Shown here: piece by piece, positions 1-5,934 of the stretch | Numbering within the stretch: position 1 is the stretch's first letter | How the letters are laid out: each line of letters opens with the position of its first letter | Assembly (NCBI GenBank): GCA_964512485.1 | Contig: CAZEHJ010000118.1 | Span: 1-5,934, forward strand | Length of the DNA: 5,934 nt | DNA from: CAZEHJ01 sp964512485 | Lineage (GTDB): Bacteria; Bacteroidota; Rhodothermia; Rhodothermales; UBA10348 | Direction: 5' to 3' | Program-made: the position numbers and the translations under genes | Notes under the pieces: model-generated | What the model saw: the letters and a program-made list of their open reading frames with translations, nothing else | What the model was told of the DNA's origin: nothing | The model's database searches: none

Positions 1-166
1 CCGGCACCAGCAGCTGTGATGCACCCGCCGTACCACGACGTTTGTCATCACCTGCGTTCGCGTCGATTGCGCTCATTCCCAGAAGAGCCACGACTATCAG
101 ACTGGTCAGAAAAACTCTGGACAGCCCTCGAACGTGAATATTTTTCATGTCTGTTTTCATTTTCAT
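1..166 (-). CDS. PorV/PorQ-family outer membrane protein, N-terminal fragment (partial)
   Basis: Only the first 55 codons are inside the window; the gene continues past the left edge. Three in-frame ATG codons sit at 166, 160 and 148 and none has a clear Shine-Dalgarno sequence, so the exact start is uncertain. The translation has a signal peptide: a basic n-region (KNIHVRGLSR), a hydrophobic core (VFLTSLIVVALLGM) and a probable cleavage site near SAIDANA. The mature protein begins GDDKRRGTAGASQLLVP. The 'RGTAGA..LL.' opening is typical of UPF0164/PorV/PorQ proteins, 14-stranded outer-membrane barrels. In T9SS bacteria PorV binds the C-terminal domain of cargo and carries it from the translocon to the attachment complex. 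The gene starts 15 bp after the stop of the large secreted protein on the same strand, so it is very likely in the same operon. Family assignment rests on the short N-terminus and this context; whether it is a true PorV or a paralog cannot be told here. Confidence 0.72.
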   Translation of the reverse strand, partial: MKMKTDMKNIHVRGLSRVFLTSLIVVALLGMSAIDANAGDDKRRGTAGASQLLVP

Positions 167-181
167 TGAATTAGGCTGTTT

Positions 182-3100
182 CTAGAAGTTGTTCAGTTGG
201 ACGCGTTTTTTGACGACGCCAAACTTGAGAACCTTCTCACCGAGATCTGACTCAATGTGAATGATGTACATACCACTCGCGATTGGCAGATTGTTTTCTG
301 TCGTGAGATCCCATGGAAAACTTGCGCTCGAACTGTTTTTTACCAGTGTTCGCACAAGAGAACCCGAAACAGAGAAGATTCTCACTGTCGCCTGATCCGG
401 CATGTTCGTGAAACGAACCTGATCAACAAGCTGGCTGACTTCGTAAGCCGAAGCGCCTTTGTATGGGTTCGGTGAGATACCGATATCATCGAGCGCACTT
501 TTTGCTTCTGCGTCCGTGCGAGCGCGAGCGCCCAGACCATCGGTCGAGAAGGCAAAGCTGTCACCAGGCTGATTCGGCTTCGTCGTTGCCATGCGGAATA
601 CGGTTCCTGCTTCTGGCTCGCGCTGATCCAGTGGGACTGCATCAAGCGTTCCGTCAGAGACATCACCCGCGTTCCAGTTGTAAAGAACGATACGTCCAGG
701 AGTCGAAATGCCACCCCATTCAGCTGTTCCATCACCACCTGCACCAGCTTCAGCAAGGGCAAGTGTTACCCACTTGTCGTAGCCAGCCTGTCCAGCAGAC
801 TGATCAACAGGATCAAAGAAGTAGATCCAATCTGACTCAGGGTCATCCGCACCACCGGACGAGGAGTGGTCATTGGCGACCATTTCCCATGTCGGGTTTC
901 CACCGTTATCAAGGATAGCAGGGATCCAGCGAATGTCATCACTTGGGTCATCAGGAGTTGCAATACCTGCATTCCAGATGCTCATGCGGCCAGCCTGGAT
1001 GATTCCAGTGCCCCACCAGTCCAGCTCGTAGTCGCCACCGTCTGAGAAACGAATTTCCCAGTCGAAAGGCATTACCGGACCCCAGCCATCACGGCCGACG
1101 ATCGAGCGAGCGAGGAAGGAGGAGTAGTCGCCACAATTCGATGGGCAACCACCGGACATACCGGTTGCGATGTGCCAGCGACCTCCATTGGTAGACTGCT
1201 GAACACCTTGAGTAGCGCGGCCCGTTCCAGGGAAGCTTCTCCAGTCAGCAGCAGCACCATCGGGCGTAGCAAGCTTGCCCGAAGCATTGTGCGTCACGGT
1301 GAAGTCCAGGAATCCGTTGGGAGCGCCTGTGATATTCAGCGAAAGACCGTCGAGCTGAATCACATCGCTTCCTTCCGGAGCTGCGGTGTGGATTCCGTCG
1401 TACGCAGCAGTGCCGTCGAAGACTTTCGTTCCAGTCGTGGTGTTCATCACATCATAGGTTGTGATAAACGCCGAACCGGACTTGCGTGCTGCTTCCTTGC
1501 TTCTGATTTCAGCAGCGCGGCTCGATTCGCGTACGTCGATGCCCACTTTTCCGTGGCCATCGTCTACATCTGGAACTTCCAGCGCAAAAAACTCAACCGC
1601 GTAGTCGTGTCCCGTTATTGCAGCAGGATTGACCACGTTGGCGGTAACATCACCATTACCGATGTTCTCACCTTTCACGGACGAAACGTCTGATTCCGGT
1701 GTGAGCGCAGCCGCAACAGCGTCTTCGTTGATGACGAGATCCGTTTTCTGCGGAGTGATCGTCACTCGCGAAATAGGGCCTGCATACACTTTCTGTCCGG
1801 AGGTTGCGTTGTAGGCGTAGGCCTGCACTCCGAAATCGTAGTCCGAGTAATTAGTCAGACCGGACACTCGGTGCGAGTGTTTGACCCCAGCATCTGCTCC
1901 TTCAGCAGTTACGAAAGTCAGTCCGGTTCCTTCGATAACTCGGGTGATGCCGTTGACGACATCGTATGTAGCTAGAAGTTGTCCGTCCTGATCATTCGCA
2001 TCGCTGTACTGATAGACGTTGTAACCCTCGAATTTGTAATCATTGTCTGTAACGTCGTCTGAGAGGAGCGGATCAATCGCGAAATACGTATCGAGGAAGT
2101 TGTTGTCAGTTGGCTTATAACCCCACTCCAGAAGAACGCTTCCGTCATCGACCGTAGTCGTGACGCGAGGCCCTGCAGGAGGTGCAGGAAGAGCAAAGTC
2201 GATGTCGAAAATGGCCTGAGCCAGTACATCGTCTTCCTTCATTTTGCGAACAGAATCAAGGTTATCGCTTCCAAAGCTGGTTACGACTCCGAAGACAAGA
2301 GTTTGCTCATCCTGTGGATTGATTCTGAAGGGTCCAGTCGCCATTACGAAACGACGGTCAGCAGGAGCGATAGCGCTGCCCTGTCCATCTGAATCAAATT
2401 CTGACCAGAATTCGGGAGGATTGCCGGGAAACATGAAGGAGGTCTTGATATTGGAAAATCCAAGTCCGTTTCCACCGAGGGTGAAACGCTGACCGTCTTT
2501 CCAGCGACCGCTCATGTAGTTGTACATGTCAGCGCCGTTACCCGGGTCACCCTGAACACCACCACCGTTGTTGTAAAACGCGAAGGCTGTCATTTTCAGG
2601 CGTTCATCCTCTTCGTCAATCTGTCCGTTGCCATTGTCATCGACGCCGTTGTCGTTGACCAGAGGACCCTGGAAGAAATCAAATCCCTGCGCAGGTGGCG
2701 CCGGACCGTAATTTCCTTCATCATCATTGTCGGCGTTGTAGACAAAACCGAGTCCGAGGGTAGTATCAGAACCGACATAATCATCGAATGAGGTTCCAAG
2801 ATCGGGATCGGAGAAGATGCCCATGTACGTGTTTTCAAGCGGCACATTTCCTTTGTACAGAATGCGGTACTTGTAAAACGTTGTATTGCCGATGGCTCCG
2901 GCCGTGTTGAAGGCAAAAGCAGAACCGTGCACTTCGACGCCCATTGCAGGCGTATTTGTACGGGTATGCTGGTTGCCGCGGTCGTTCATGATCCACCACA
3001 GCATCTGGTCTCCCAAAATGGCCGGGCGCTCACCGGCAGCCAGATTGATCTTGCGATCTATGCGGCTTGCAAGTGGCTGATCTGTGAGGTCGATTTCGTC

Positions 3101-3607
3101 ACCATTGGCATCCAGAGTTGGCGCGCCAAGACCCGTTGGCCAGTCATTCAGATCTGGAGTTGCTGCGCCAGATCCTTCATAAGAAACCACATCTTCTTTT
3201 GAGATCTTAAAAACCCGATCATAAACGGAACAATTCGCCGGTGGCGAACCATCGTCGTTCAGAGGACCAGCCCAAAATTCGTAAGGGCCGTAGGTTGATC
3301 CGGCGAGACGGAGCTGGCCAGCTGCCTGACCGCCCATCCATATTCCGGAAGCGAAGTTTGCGCTTACTCCGCCGCCCTTGGGGACCTCGTAAACATTGGG
3401 GCTTCCTCTCCAGAAGAGGTTGCCATTATTGAGAATGCGCGCGCGCACATTGTTGATGTCCAAGAAGGACTCCCCAATGGCTTGTTCGCAGCTACCGACA
3501 CTCTGTGCCTGAGATGGAATACTCAGGAAGCTTATCGCCACAGCAGTGAGCAGTAGACTAAGTTTTCTGGTGTAGTGCATAGTTATTTGATTCTGTAACA
3601 ACTCCAA
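182..3607 (-). CDS. Large secreted multidomain protein with T9SS type A-like C-terminal sorting domain
   Basis: The 1141-residue product is predicted to be exported by Sec and then by the type IX system to the cell surface or medium. A signal peptide covers residues 1-34, with basic TRK, a hydrophobic core and SQA|Q cleavage. Residues 35-470 are a W/G/N/D-rich region of unrecognised fold; residues 323-334 match a 12-position EF-hand/dockerin-like calcium loop (D-x-N-x-N-G-x-I-D-x-x-D). Residues 472-618 resemble a fibronectin III module (PAPPAGP entry, LLEW, FEGYNVYQ, YDFGVQAYAYN). Residues 620-1040 are unassigned, with a basic helical stretch near 692-710 and a CPSNC motif at 821-825. Residues 1044-1134 are the sorting domain (NPYKG, VRFTNMP, VRIFSVSGSLVRTL, PIASGMYIIHI, KVLKFGVVKK). 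No catalytic motif was recognised, so the molecular function is unknown; adhesion, matrix or surface-layer roles are possible. The TTG start at 3607 is preferred over ATG at 3580 because a strong Shine-Dalgarno lies just upstream of it; both give a usable signal peptide. A PorV-like gene follows after 15 bp. Confidence 0.88.
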   Translation of the reverse strand: MELLQNQITMHYTRKLSLLLTAVAISFLSIPSQAQSVGSCEQAIGESFLDINNVRARILNNGNLFWRGSPNVYEVPKGGGVSANFASGIWMGGQAAGQLRLAGSTYGPYEFWAGPLNDDGSPPANCSVYDRVFKISKEDVVSYEGSGAATPDLNDWPTGLGAPTLDANGDEIDLTDQPLASRIDRKINLAAGERPAILGDQMLWWIMNDRGNQHTRTNTPAMGVEVHGSAFAFNTAGAIGNTTFYKYRILYKGNVPLENTYMGIFSDPDLGTSFDDYVGSDTTLGLGFVYNADNDDEGNYGPAPPAQGFDFFQGPLVNDNGVDDNGNGQIDEEDERLKMTAFAFYNNGGGVQGDPGNGADMYNYMSGRWKDGQRFTLGGNGLGFSNIKTSFMFPGNPPEFWSEFDSDGQGSAIAPADRRFVMATGPFRINPQDEQTLVFGVVTSFGSDNLDSVRKMKEDDVLAQAIFDIDFALPAPPAGPRVTTTVDDGSVLLEWGYKPTDNNFLDTYFAIDPLLSDDVTDNDYKFEGYNVYQYSDANDQDGQLLATYDVVNGITRVIEGTGLTFVTAEGADAGVKHSHRVSGLTNYSDYDFGVQAYAYNATSGQKVYAGPISRVTITPQKTDLVINEDAVAAALTPESDVSSVKGENIGNGDVTANVVNPAAITGHDYAVEFFALEVPDVDDGHGKVGIDVRESSRAAEIRSKEAARKSGSAFITTYDVMNTTTGTKVFDGTAAYDGIHTAAPEGSDVIQLDGLSLNITGAPNGFLDFTVTHNASGKLATPDGAAADWRSFPGTGRATQGVQQSTNGGRWHIATGMSGGCPSNCGDYSSFLARSIVGRDGWGPVMPFDWEIRFSDGGDYELDWWGTGIIQAGRMSIWNAGIATPDDPSDDIRWIPAILDNGGNPTWEMVANDHSSSGGADDPESDWIYFFDPVDQSAGQAGYDKWVTLALAEAGAGGDGTAEWGGISTPGRIVLYNWNAGDVSDGTLDAVPLDQREPEAGTVFRMATTKPNQPGDSFAFSTDGLGARARTDAEAKSALDDIGISPNPYKGASAYEVSQLVDQVRFTNMPDQATVRIFSVSGSLVRTLVKNSSSASFPWDLTTENNLPIASGMYIIHIESDLGEKVLKFGVVKKRVQLNNF
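185..478 (-). other. T9SS C-terminal sorting (Por secretion tail) domain of the large secreted protein
   Basis: Residues about 1044-1141 show the order of motifs typical of the T9SS type A sorting domain in FCB-group proteins: an NPYKG entry, a VRFTNMP strand, a VRIFSVSGSLVRTL hairpin, a PWDL...LPIASGMYIIHI segment and a final KVLKFGVVKK strand. In known systems this immunoglobulin-like domain is recognised by PorV and removed or attached on the outer face. Here seven residues (RVQLNNF) follow the last basic KK, a short extension beyond where many such domains end. Assignment is by motif recognition only. Confidence 0.8.
2606..2641 (-). other. EF-hand/dockerin-like calcium-binding loop in the secreted protein
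   Basis: Residues 323-334 read DDNGNGQIDEED, which fits the 12-residue loop with acidic or amide ligands at positions 1, 3, 5, 9 and 12, glycine at 6 and isoleucine at 8. An acidic lead-in (NDNGV) precedes it. Such loops are common in secreted bacterial proteins and usually stabilise the fold in calcium-containing medium. Only one good copy is seen, so this is not a full dockerin (which needs two) nor a thrombospondin type 3 array. Confidence 0.6.
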
Positions 3608-3612
3608 GAGTT

Positions 3613-3625
3613 GATCACCTCCTCC
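3613..3625 (-). promoter_or_regulatory. Strong Shine-Dalgarno sequence deciding the TTG start at 3607
   Basis: On the minus strand the sequence reads GGAGGAGGTGATC. Its last ten bases (GGAGGTGATC) are complementary to the conserved 3' end of bacterial 16S rRNA, far beyond a usual 4-6 base match. The GGAGG core is 10 nt from TTG at 3607 but 37 nt from the alternative ATG at 3580, so it supports initiation at TTG, giving nine extra residues (MELLQNQIT) ahead of the signal peptide. Confidence 0.75.
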
Positions 3626-3644
3626 AGGTTTAGTCGTGAAATGC

Positions 3645-3659
3645 GCAGGGAGTCCCTGC
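3645..3659. repeat. Perfect inverted repeat in the 5' leader of the secreted-protein gene
   Basis: GCAGGGA-G-TCCCTGC is a 7-bp perfect inverted repeat around one central base. It lies about 20 bp upstream of the Shine-Dalgarno on the minus strand. As DNA it has the shape of an operator for a dimeric regulator. As RNA it could form a six-pair hairpin with a 3-nt loop. No T tract follows on the minus strand, so it is not an intrinsic terminator. Its function is unknown. Confidence 0.35.
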
Positions 3660-3861
3660 TCTGCACGTACCGGGAATCGAATAACTGTTGCCTGAAAGAG
3701 TAGGGACCCGAGGTCACTGCTCGAATGGCGATGTGAAGGAATGAGTCCGGTTGCCTGACACTACATCAAGGCCAGAAATCATTCATCGGTACATAAGCTG
3801 AATTCGAGGCTTCATCGTTGCCAGATCGGACGACGAAAAAGCGATTGAAGACAAATCAGCT

Positions 3862-3873
3862 ACCGATATCGGT
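3862..3873. repeat. 12-bp perfect palindrome, possible operator
   Basis: ACCGATATCGGT is fully self-complementary. It sits inside the divergent intergenic region, about 255 bp from the secreted-protein start and 350 bp from the regulator start. An ATCGGT half-site also occurs at 3785-3790. A position far upstream would suit a sigma-54 activator binding site, but a 12-bp palindrome can arise by chance and the link is speculative. Confidence 0.25.
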
Positions 3874-4221
3874 CGTGCATTTGAATTCTGGAGGGCCAGA
3901 TCTGTGCCATCGAGTGAAATGAAAGAAAATCGGCCTGAACAGAGTTTCAACGCGGGGTTTTCTGAAGAGACCTGTACGGAGGTGAGACTTTATCTGCACG
4001 AAAACGGACAGGGCATTCACGAATGACTGCCTTGAAATATGCCTCAAAAAGCCGCGAATAAAGCGCTGTGCGGGTTGACGATTCAAGCCTCCGAATGAAC
4101 GTTTGGCACTGAATCTGAACTCTTGAGAGACCATGTTGGGAGGTTCGTCACAATATTCTCACTGAAGACGCTTTGAGACCGGATCTTCCTTGCTGCACAA
4201 CCTCAAGTAGACCGCCAATTC

Positions 4222-5622
4222 ATGCTGGGACATATACTGATTGTGAATCACGATGCTGAACAGGCCGTGAATGCACGAAATTTATTGAAGGATCATGCGC
4301 GGCTGATTCACACTGTCAAAAAACCAGACAGGATTCCGGCATTGATGGCAGCCAACAGGTACAACGTGGTCCTGCTGGATGAAAACGTGTTGGAGAAAGA
4401 CGACCAGGAGAGCTATCACTGGATCCAGCACATCCGACTCGCCGATTCGAACACGCTGATTATTGTCACCTCCCGTCTGAACTCATACTCGAGAGTCGTG
4501 GGAGCCATCAAGGCAGGAGCACACGATGTATTACCTGTTCCGTTCTCGAGTGATCTGGCCGACTTGATTTTCTATATATCAGAACAGAATCCTGATCAGG
4601 CCTCGACGAAATCGGGCTCTGCGATGGGCGAGTCCTCAAGCAGCGCATCTCAAGCGTCTATTCCCGCTGGTTTATCCTCCAACCTGGAAACGGATCAGAC
4701 TGAAGGGTTTGTTGGGGCTTCCGCAGCTATGCGGCAAGTCTGGACCCAAATCGACAAGGTCGCAGGTACAGAAGCCAATGTGCTCATCCTTGGCGAAAAT
4801 GGCACGGGGAAGGAGCTTGTCGCCCGAGCTCTGCATCAAAAATCGGGGAGGCGCTCAGGTCCTTTTGTCCCCGTCGACGTGGGATCGGTTTCAGGATCCC
4901 TTTTCGAAAGCGAGCTGTTCGGACACAAGCGCGGTGCATTTACCGATGCTGTTCATGATCGACTGGGTCGATTCGAAACGGCGGCCTCCGGAACCCTGTT
5001 TCTGGACGAGATCGGGAATCTCCCCACTTCTCTCCAGGCCAAACTTCTGACAGTTCTACAGCAGAGAACGCTGACTCCACTGGGGTCAAATGACCAGATT
5101 CCAATCGATGTTCGCCTGGTATGCGCCACGAATCAGCCCCTCTACGAAGCAGTTCACGAGGGCTATTTCAGACAGGATTTGCTGTATCGAATCAATACGG
5201 TTGAAATCTATCTGCCACCACTGAGAGAGCGGAAAGAAGATATTGGCCTCCTGGCGCATTATTTCCTTTCGAAAAGCGCCGCCAAGTACAATCCGAATGT
5301 GACAAAAATCGCTCCCGCGACACTGCGGAAGATGGAGAAGTACAAGTGGCCGGGTAATATTAGAGAGCTCAAGCACATGGTCGAGCGCGCCGTCATCATG
5401 ACTGAAAACGAGGCGCTGTCTCCCGAGGATTTTCAATTCAAATCTACCATCTCTCCTGCGGCGCACAGTCTGGTTTTTGAAACGCTACATCTTGAGTCGG
5501 TCGAAAAGCAGATCATCCAGACGGCGATGAACAAGCATGGTGGGATTGTGACCCAGGCGGCCAACGAACTGGGACTGACCCGGACCACTCTTTACCGCAG
5601 ACTGGAAAAGCACGGCCTGTAA
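4222..5622 (+). CDS. Sigma-54-dependent NtrC-family response regulator with atypical receiver
   Basis: The 466-residue cytoplasmic activator has the usual NtrC length and three domains. Residues 1-122 form a receiver: the phospho-acceptor equivalent is D53 (VVLLD) and T83 is present, but the acidic pair after strand 1 reads N9-H10-D11 and the conserved lysine before PF is V106. Residues 125-160 are a Ser-rich linker. Residues 163-395 are the AAA+ domain, with Walker A GENGTGKE (191-198), a GAFTDA loop (238-243, normally GAFTGA) that contacts sigma-54, Walker B LFLDEIG (259-265), sensor I region ATN (302-304), arginine-finger region FRQDLLYR (316-323) and sensor II WPGNIREL (376-383). Residues 425-466 are a Fis-type helix-turn-helix (TQAANELGLTRTTLYRRLEKHG). 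It should remodel sigma-54 RNA polymerase using ATP at distant sites. No ribosome binding site is obvious before the ATG, and an in-frame stop lies at 4174-4176. No partner kinase is visible. It is divergent from the T9SS cargo operon, a possible target. Confidence 0.93.
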   Translation: MLGHILIVNHDAEQAVNARNLLKDHARLIHTVKKPDRIPALMAANRYNVVLLDENVLEKDDQESYHWIQHIRLADSNTLIIVTSRLNSYSRVVGAIKAGAHDVLPVPFSSDLADLIFYISEQNPDQASTKSGSAMGESSSSASQASIPAGLSSNLETDQTEGFVGASAAMRQVWTQIDKVAGTEANVLILGENGTGKELVARALHQKSGRRSGPFVPVDVGSVSGSLFESELFGHKRGAFTDAVHDRLGRFETAASGTLFLDEIGNLPTSLQAKLLTVLQQRTLTPLGSNDQIPIDVRLVCATNQPLYEAVHEGYFRQDLLYRINTVEIYLPPLRERKEDIGLLAHYFLSKSAAKYNPNVTKIAPATLRKMEKYKWPGNIRELKHMVERAVIMTENEALSPEDFQFKSTISPAAHSLVFETLHLESVEKQIIQTAMNKHGGIVTQAANELGLTRTTLYRRLEKHGL

Positions 5623-5671
5623 TCGTTCAGCTGGTTTCTGGGTTGTCGTGCATCGAATGCATATGCAAAAA

Positions 5672-5707
5672 GAGTCGGGCTCGCGACATCAGTCGCGAGC
5701 CCGACTC
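5672..5707 (-). terminator. Intrinsic terminator hairpin, minus strand, possibly bidirectional
   Basis: GAGTCGGGCTCGCGAC pairs perfectly with its inverted copy: a 16-bp GC-rich stem with a 4-nt ATCA loop. On the minus strand the stem is followed at once by TTTTT (the A run at 5667-5671 on the plus strand), the classical form for a leftward transcript. On the plus strand the tail is ATCCTTATTC, weaker but possibly able to end the regulator transcript, whose stop codon is 49 bp upstream. It lies between two convergent genes. Confidence 0.85.
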
Positions 5708-5863
5708 ATCCTTATTCGGGAGCTGGTTCAGTTAACTCCTTCTCCCGTCATCTTCGACGTCTTCTCGGATTCAAGAAGCAATTCCCCTCTGACTACGAAA
5801 TGCACGGACATAGACTATGCGGAATAGAATCGAAGAAATCGTGTTCGTTCTTTCACGCACGAG

Positions 5864-5934
5864 CTAGAGGCTCACAGCAGCCGTGACCATGGATACGTTG
5901 TCAAAGAAGTCGGTCGAACGCAGAGCGTAGTCAA
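5864..5934 (-). CDS. C-terminal end of a convergent gene, possible outer-membrane beta-barrel protein (PorV-like), partial
   Basis: The minus-strand frame entering from the right edge is open to a TAG at 5864-5866 and gives 22 residues, beginning DYALRSTDFFDNV and ending TAAVSL. The other two minus-strand frames stop within this stretch: one ends at a TGA a few bases short of this TAG, the other is broken early. The pattern (aromatic DYA-R start, FFDN turn, then a short alternating hydrophobic strand ending at the stop) resembles the last barrel strands of PorV/PorQ-type outer-membrane proteins. This is recognition from a very short fragment; any protein with a terminal beta strand could look similar. 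The stop is 157 bp before the hairpin at 5672-5707, which could end its transcript. Confidence 0.4.
   Translation of the reverse strand, partial: DYALRSTDFFDNVSMVTAAVSL

Larger units (their letters stand above)
3608..4221. other. Divergent intergenic region, no confident gene
   Basis: These 614 bp separate the secreted-protein operon (leftward) from the sigma-54 regulator (rightward), so promoters for both probably lie here. I found the Shine-Dalgarno at 3613-3625, inverted repeats at 3645-3659 and 3862-3873, and a 9-bp direct repeat GTTGCCTGA at 3687-3695 and 3750-3758. No clear sigma-70, Bacteroidetes-type (TTG / TAnnTTTG) or sigma-54 (-24/-12) promoter could be identified by eye. The plus-strand frame from 3802 to the TGA at 4024-4026 is open for 74 sense codons but lacks an ATG before 3919; the ATG version gives only 35 residues. 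A 92-codon minus-strand frame (3856-4134) has no ribosome binding site and an Arg/Phe-rich composition like an antisense shadow. No RNA gene is recognised. Confidence 0.6.

Noticed and set aside
463..1693. Plus-strand open frames of 151 and 173 codons opposite the secreted-protein gene
   Set aside because: They lie wholly antisense to a well-supported coding frame, are rich in His/Arg/Ser, and have no family signature.
3687..3758. 9-bp direct repeat GTTGCCTGA separated by 63 bp
   Set aside because: Only two copies and no symmetry; the spacing is a whole number of helical turns only approximately, and a chance origin is likely.
4104..4120. TGGCAC followed by CTGAA, resembling a sigma-54 -24/-12 promoter about 100 bp before the regulator gene
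   Set aside because: The -24 half is good but the -12 half has GA where the nearly invariant GC is needed (GG-N10-GA), so it is not called as a promoter.
3856..4134. 92-codon minus-strand open frame in the intergenic region
   Set aside because: No Shine-Dalgarno precedes its ATG, the composition is Arg/Phe-rich as expected of an antisense shadow, and no domain or signal is recognisable.
4123..4156. TTGAGA and CAATAT as a possible sigma-70 promoter for the regulator
   Set aside because: The spacing is about 22 bp and the -10 match is weak; nothing distinguishes it from chance.
5658..5667. TGCATATGCA palindrome after the regulator gene
   Set aside because: A 10-bp AT-centred palindrome downstream of a gene is common by chance, and it is next to a clear terminator that explains the structure there.
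5728..5811. 27-residue minus-strand open frame from ATG 5811 just before the terminator
   Set aside because: No ribosome binding site and no recognisable features; this length is expected by chance.

Overview
The window looks like a bacterial chromosome fragment from the FCB/Bacteroidetes side of the tree, most plausibly a Rhodothermota/Balneolota-like lineage. The evidence is a very large secreted protein with a type IX secretion system (T9SS) C-terminal sorting domain followed directly by a PorV/PorQ-family outer-membrane protein gene. Base composition is moderate, by eye about half G+C. The lineage call is inference; there is no rRNA or other taxonomic marker here.

Layout: (1) positions 1-166, minus strand, hold the 5' end of a PorV/PorQ-type gene that runs off the left edge. 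(2) Positions 182-3607, minus strand, hold a complete 1141-residue secreted protein: signal peptide, large N-terminal region with a calcium-loop motif, fibronectin-III-like module, a second unassigned region and a T9SS sorting domain. It lies 15 bp upstream of the PorV-like gene, so the two are probably co-transcribed. (3) Positions 3608-4221 form a 614-bp divergent intergenic region. It contains a very strong Shine-Dalgarno sequence that supports a TTG start, two perfect inverted repeats and a 75-codon open frame with no good start. (4) Positions 4222-5622, plus strand, encode a 466-residue sigma-54-dependent response regulator of the NtrC type, with receiver, AAA+ and Fis-type HTH domains; its receiver has lost several catalytic residues. 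(5) Positions 5672-5707 form a perfect 16-bp hairpin, best read as an intrinsic terminator for minus-strand transcription and possibly bidirectional. (6) Positions 5864-5934, minus strand, hold the last 22 codons of a convergent gene whose C-terminus resembles an outer-membrane beta-barrel end, possibly another PorV-like protein.

How the parts may work together: in established T9SS biology, cargo crosses the inner membrane by Sec and the outer membrane by the Sor/Por machinery, and PorV shuttles cargo by binding its C-terminal domain. A cargo gene linked to its own PorV paralog suggests a dedicated shuttle. The divergent regulator could control this operon, but no convincing -24/-12 promoter is visible, so that link rests on position only. 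I see no evidence for a wholly new system; the most notable points are the cargo/PorV pairing and the degenerate receiver.
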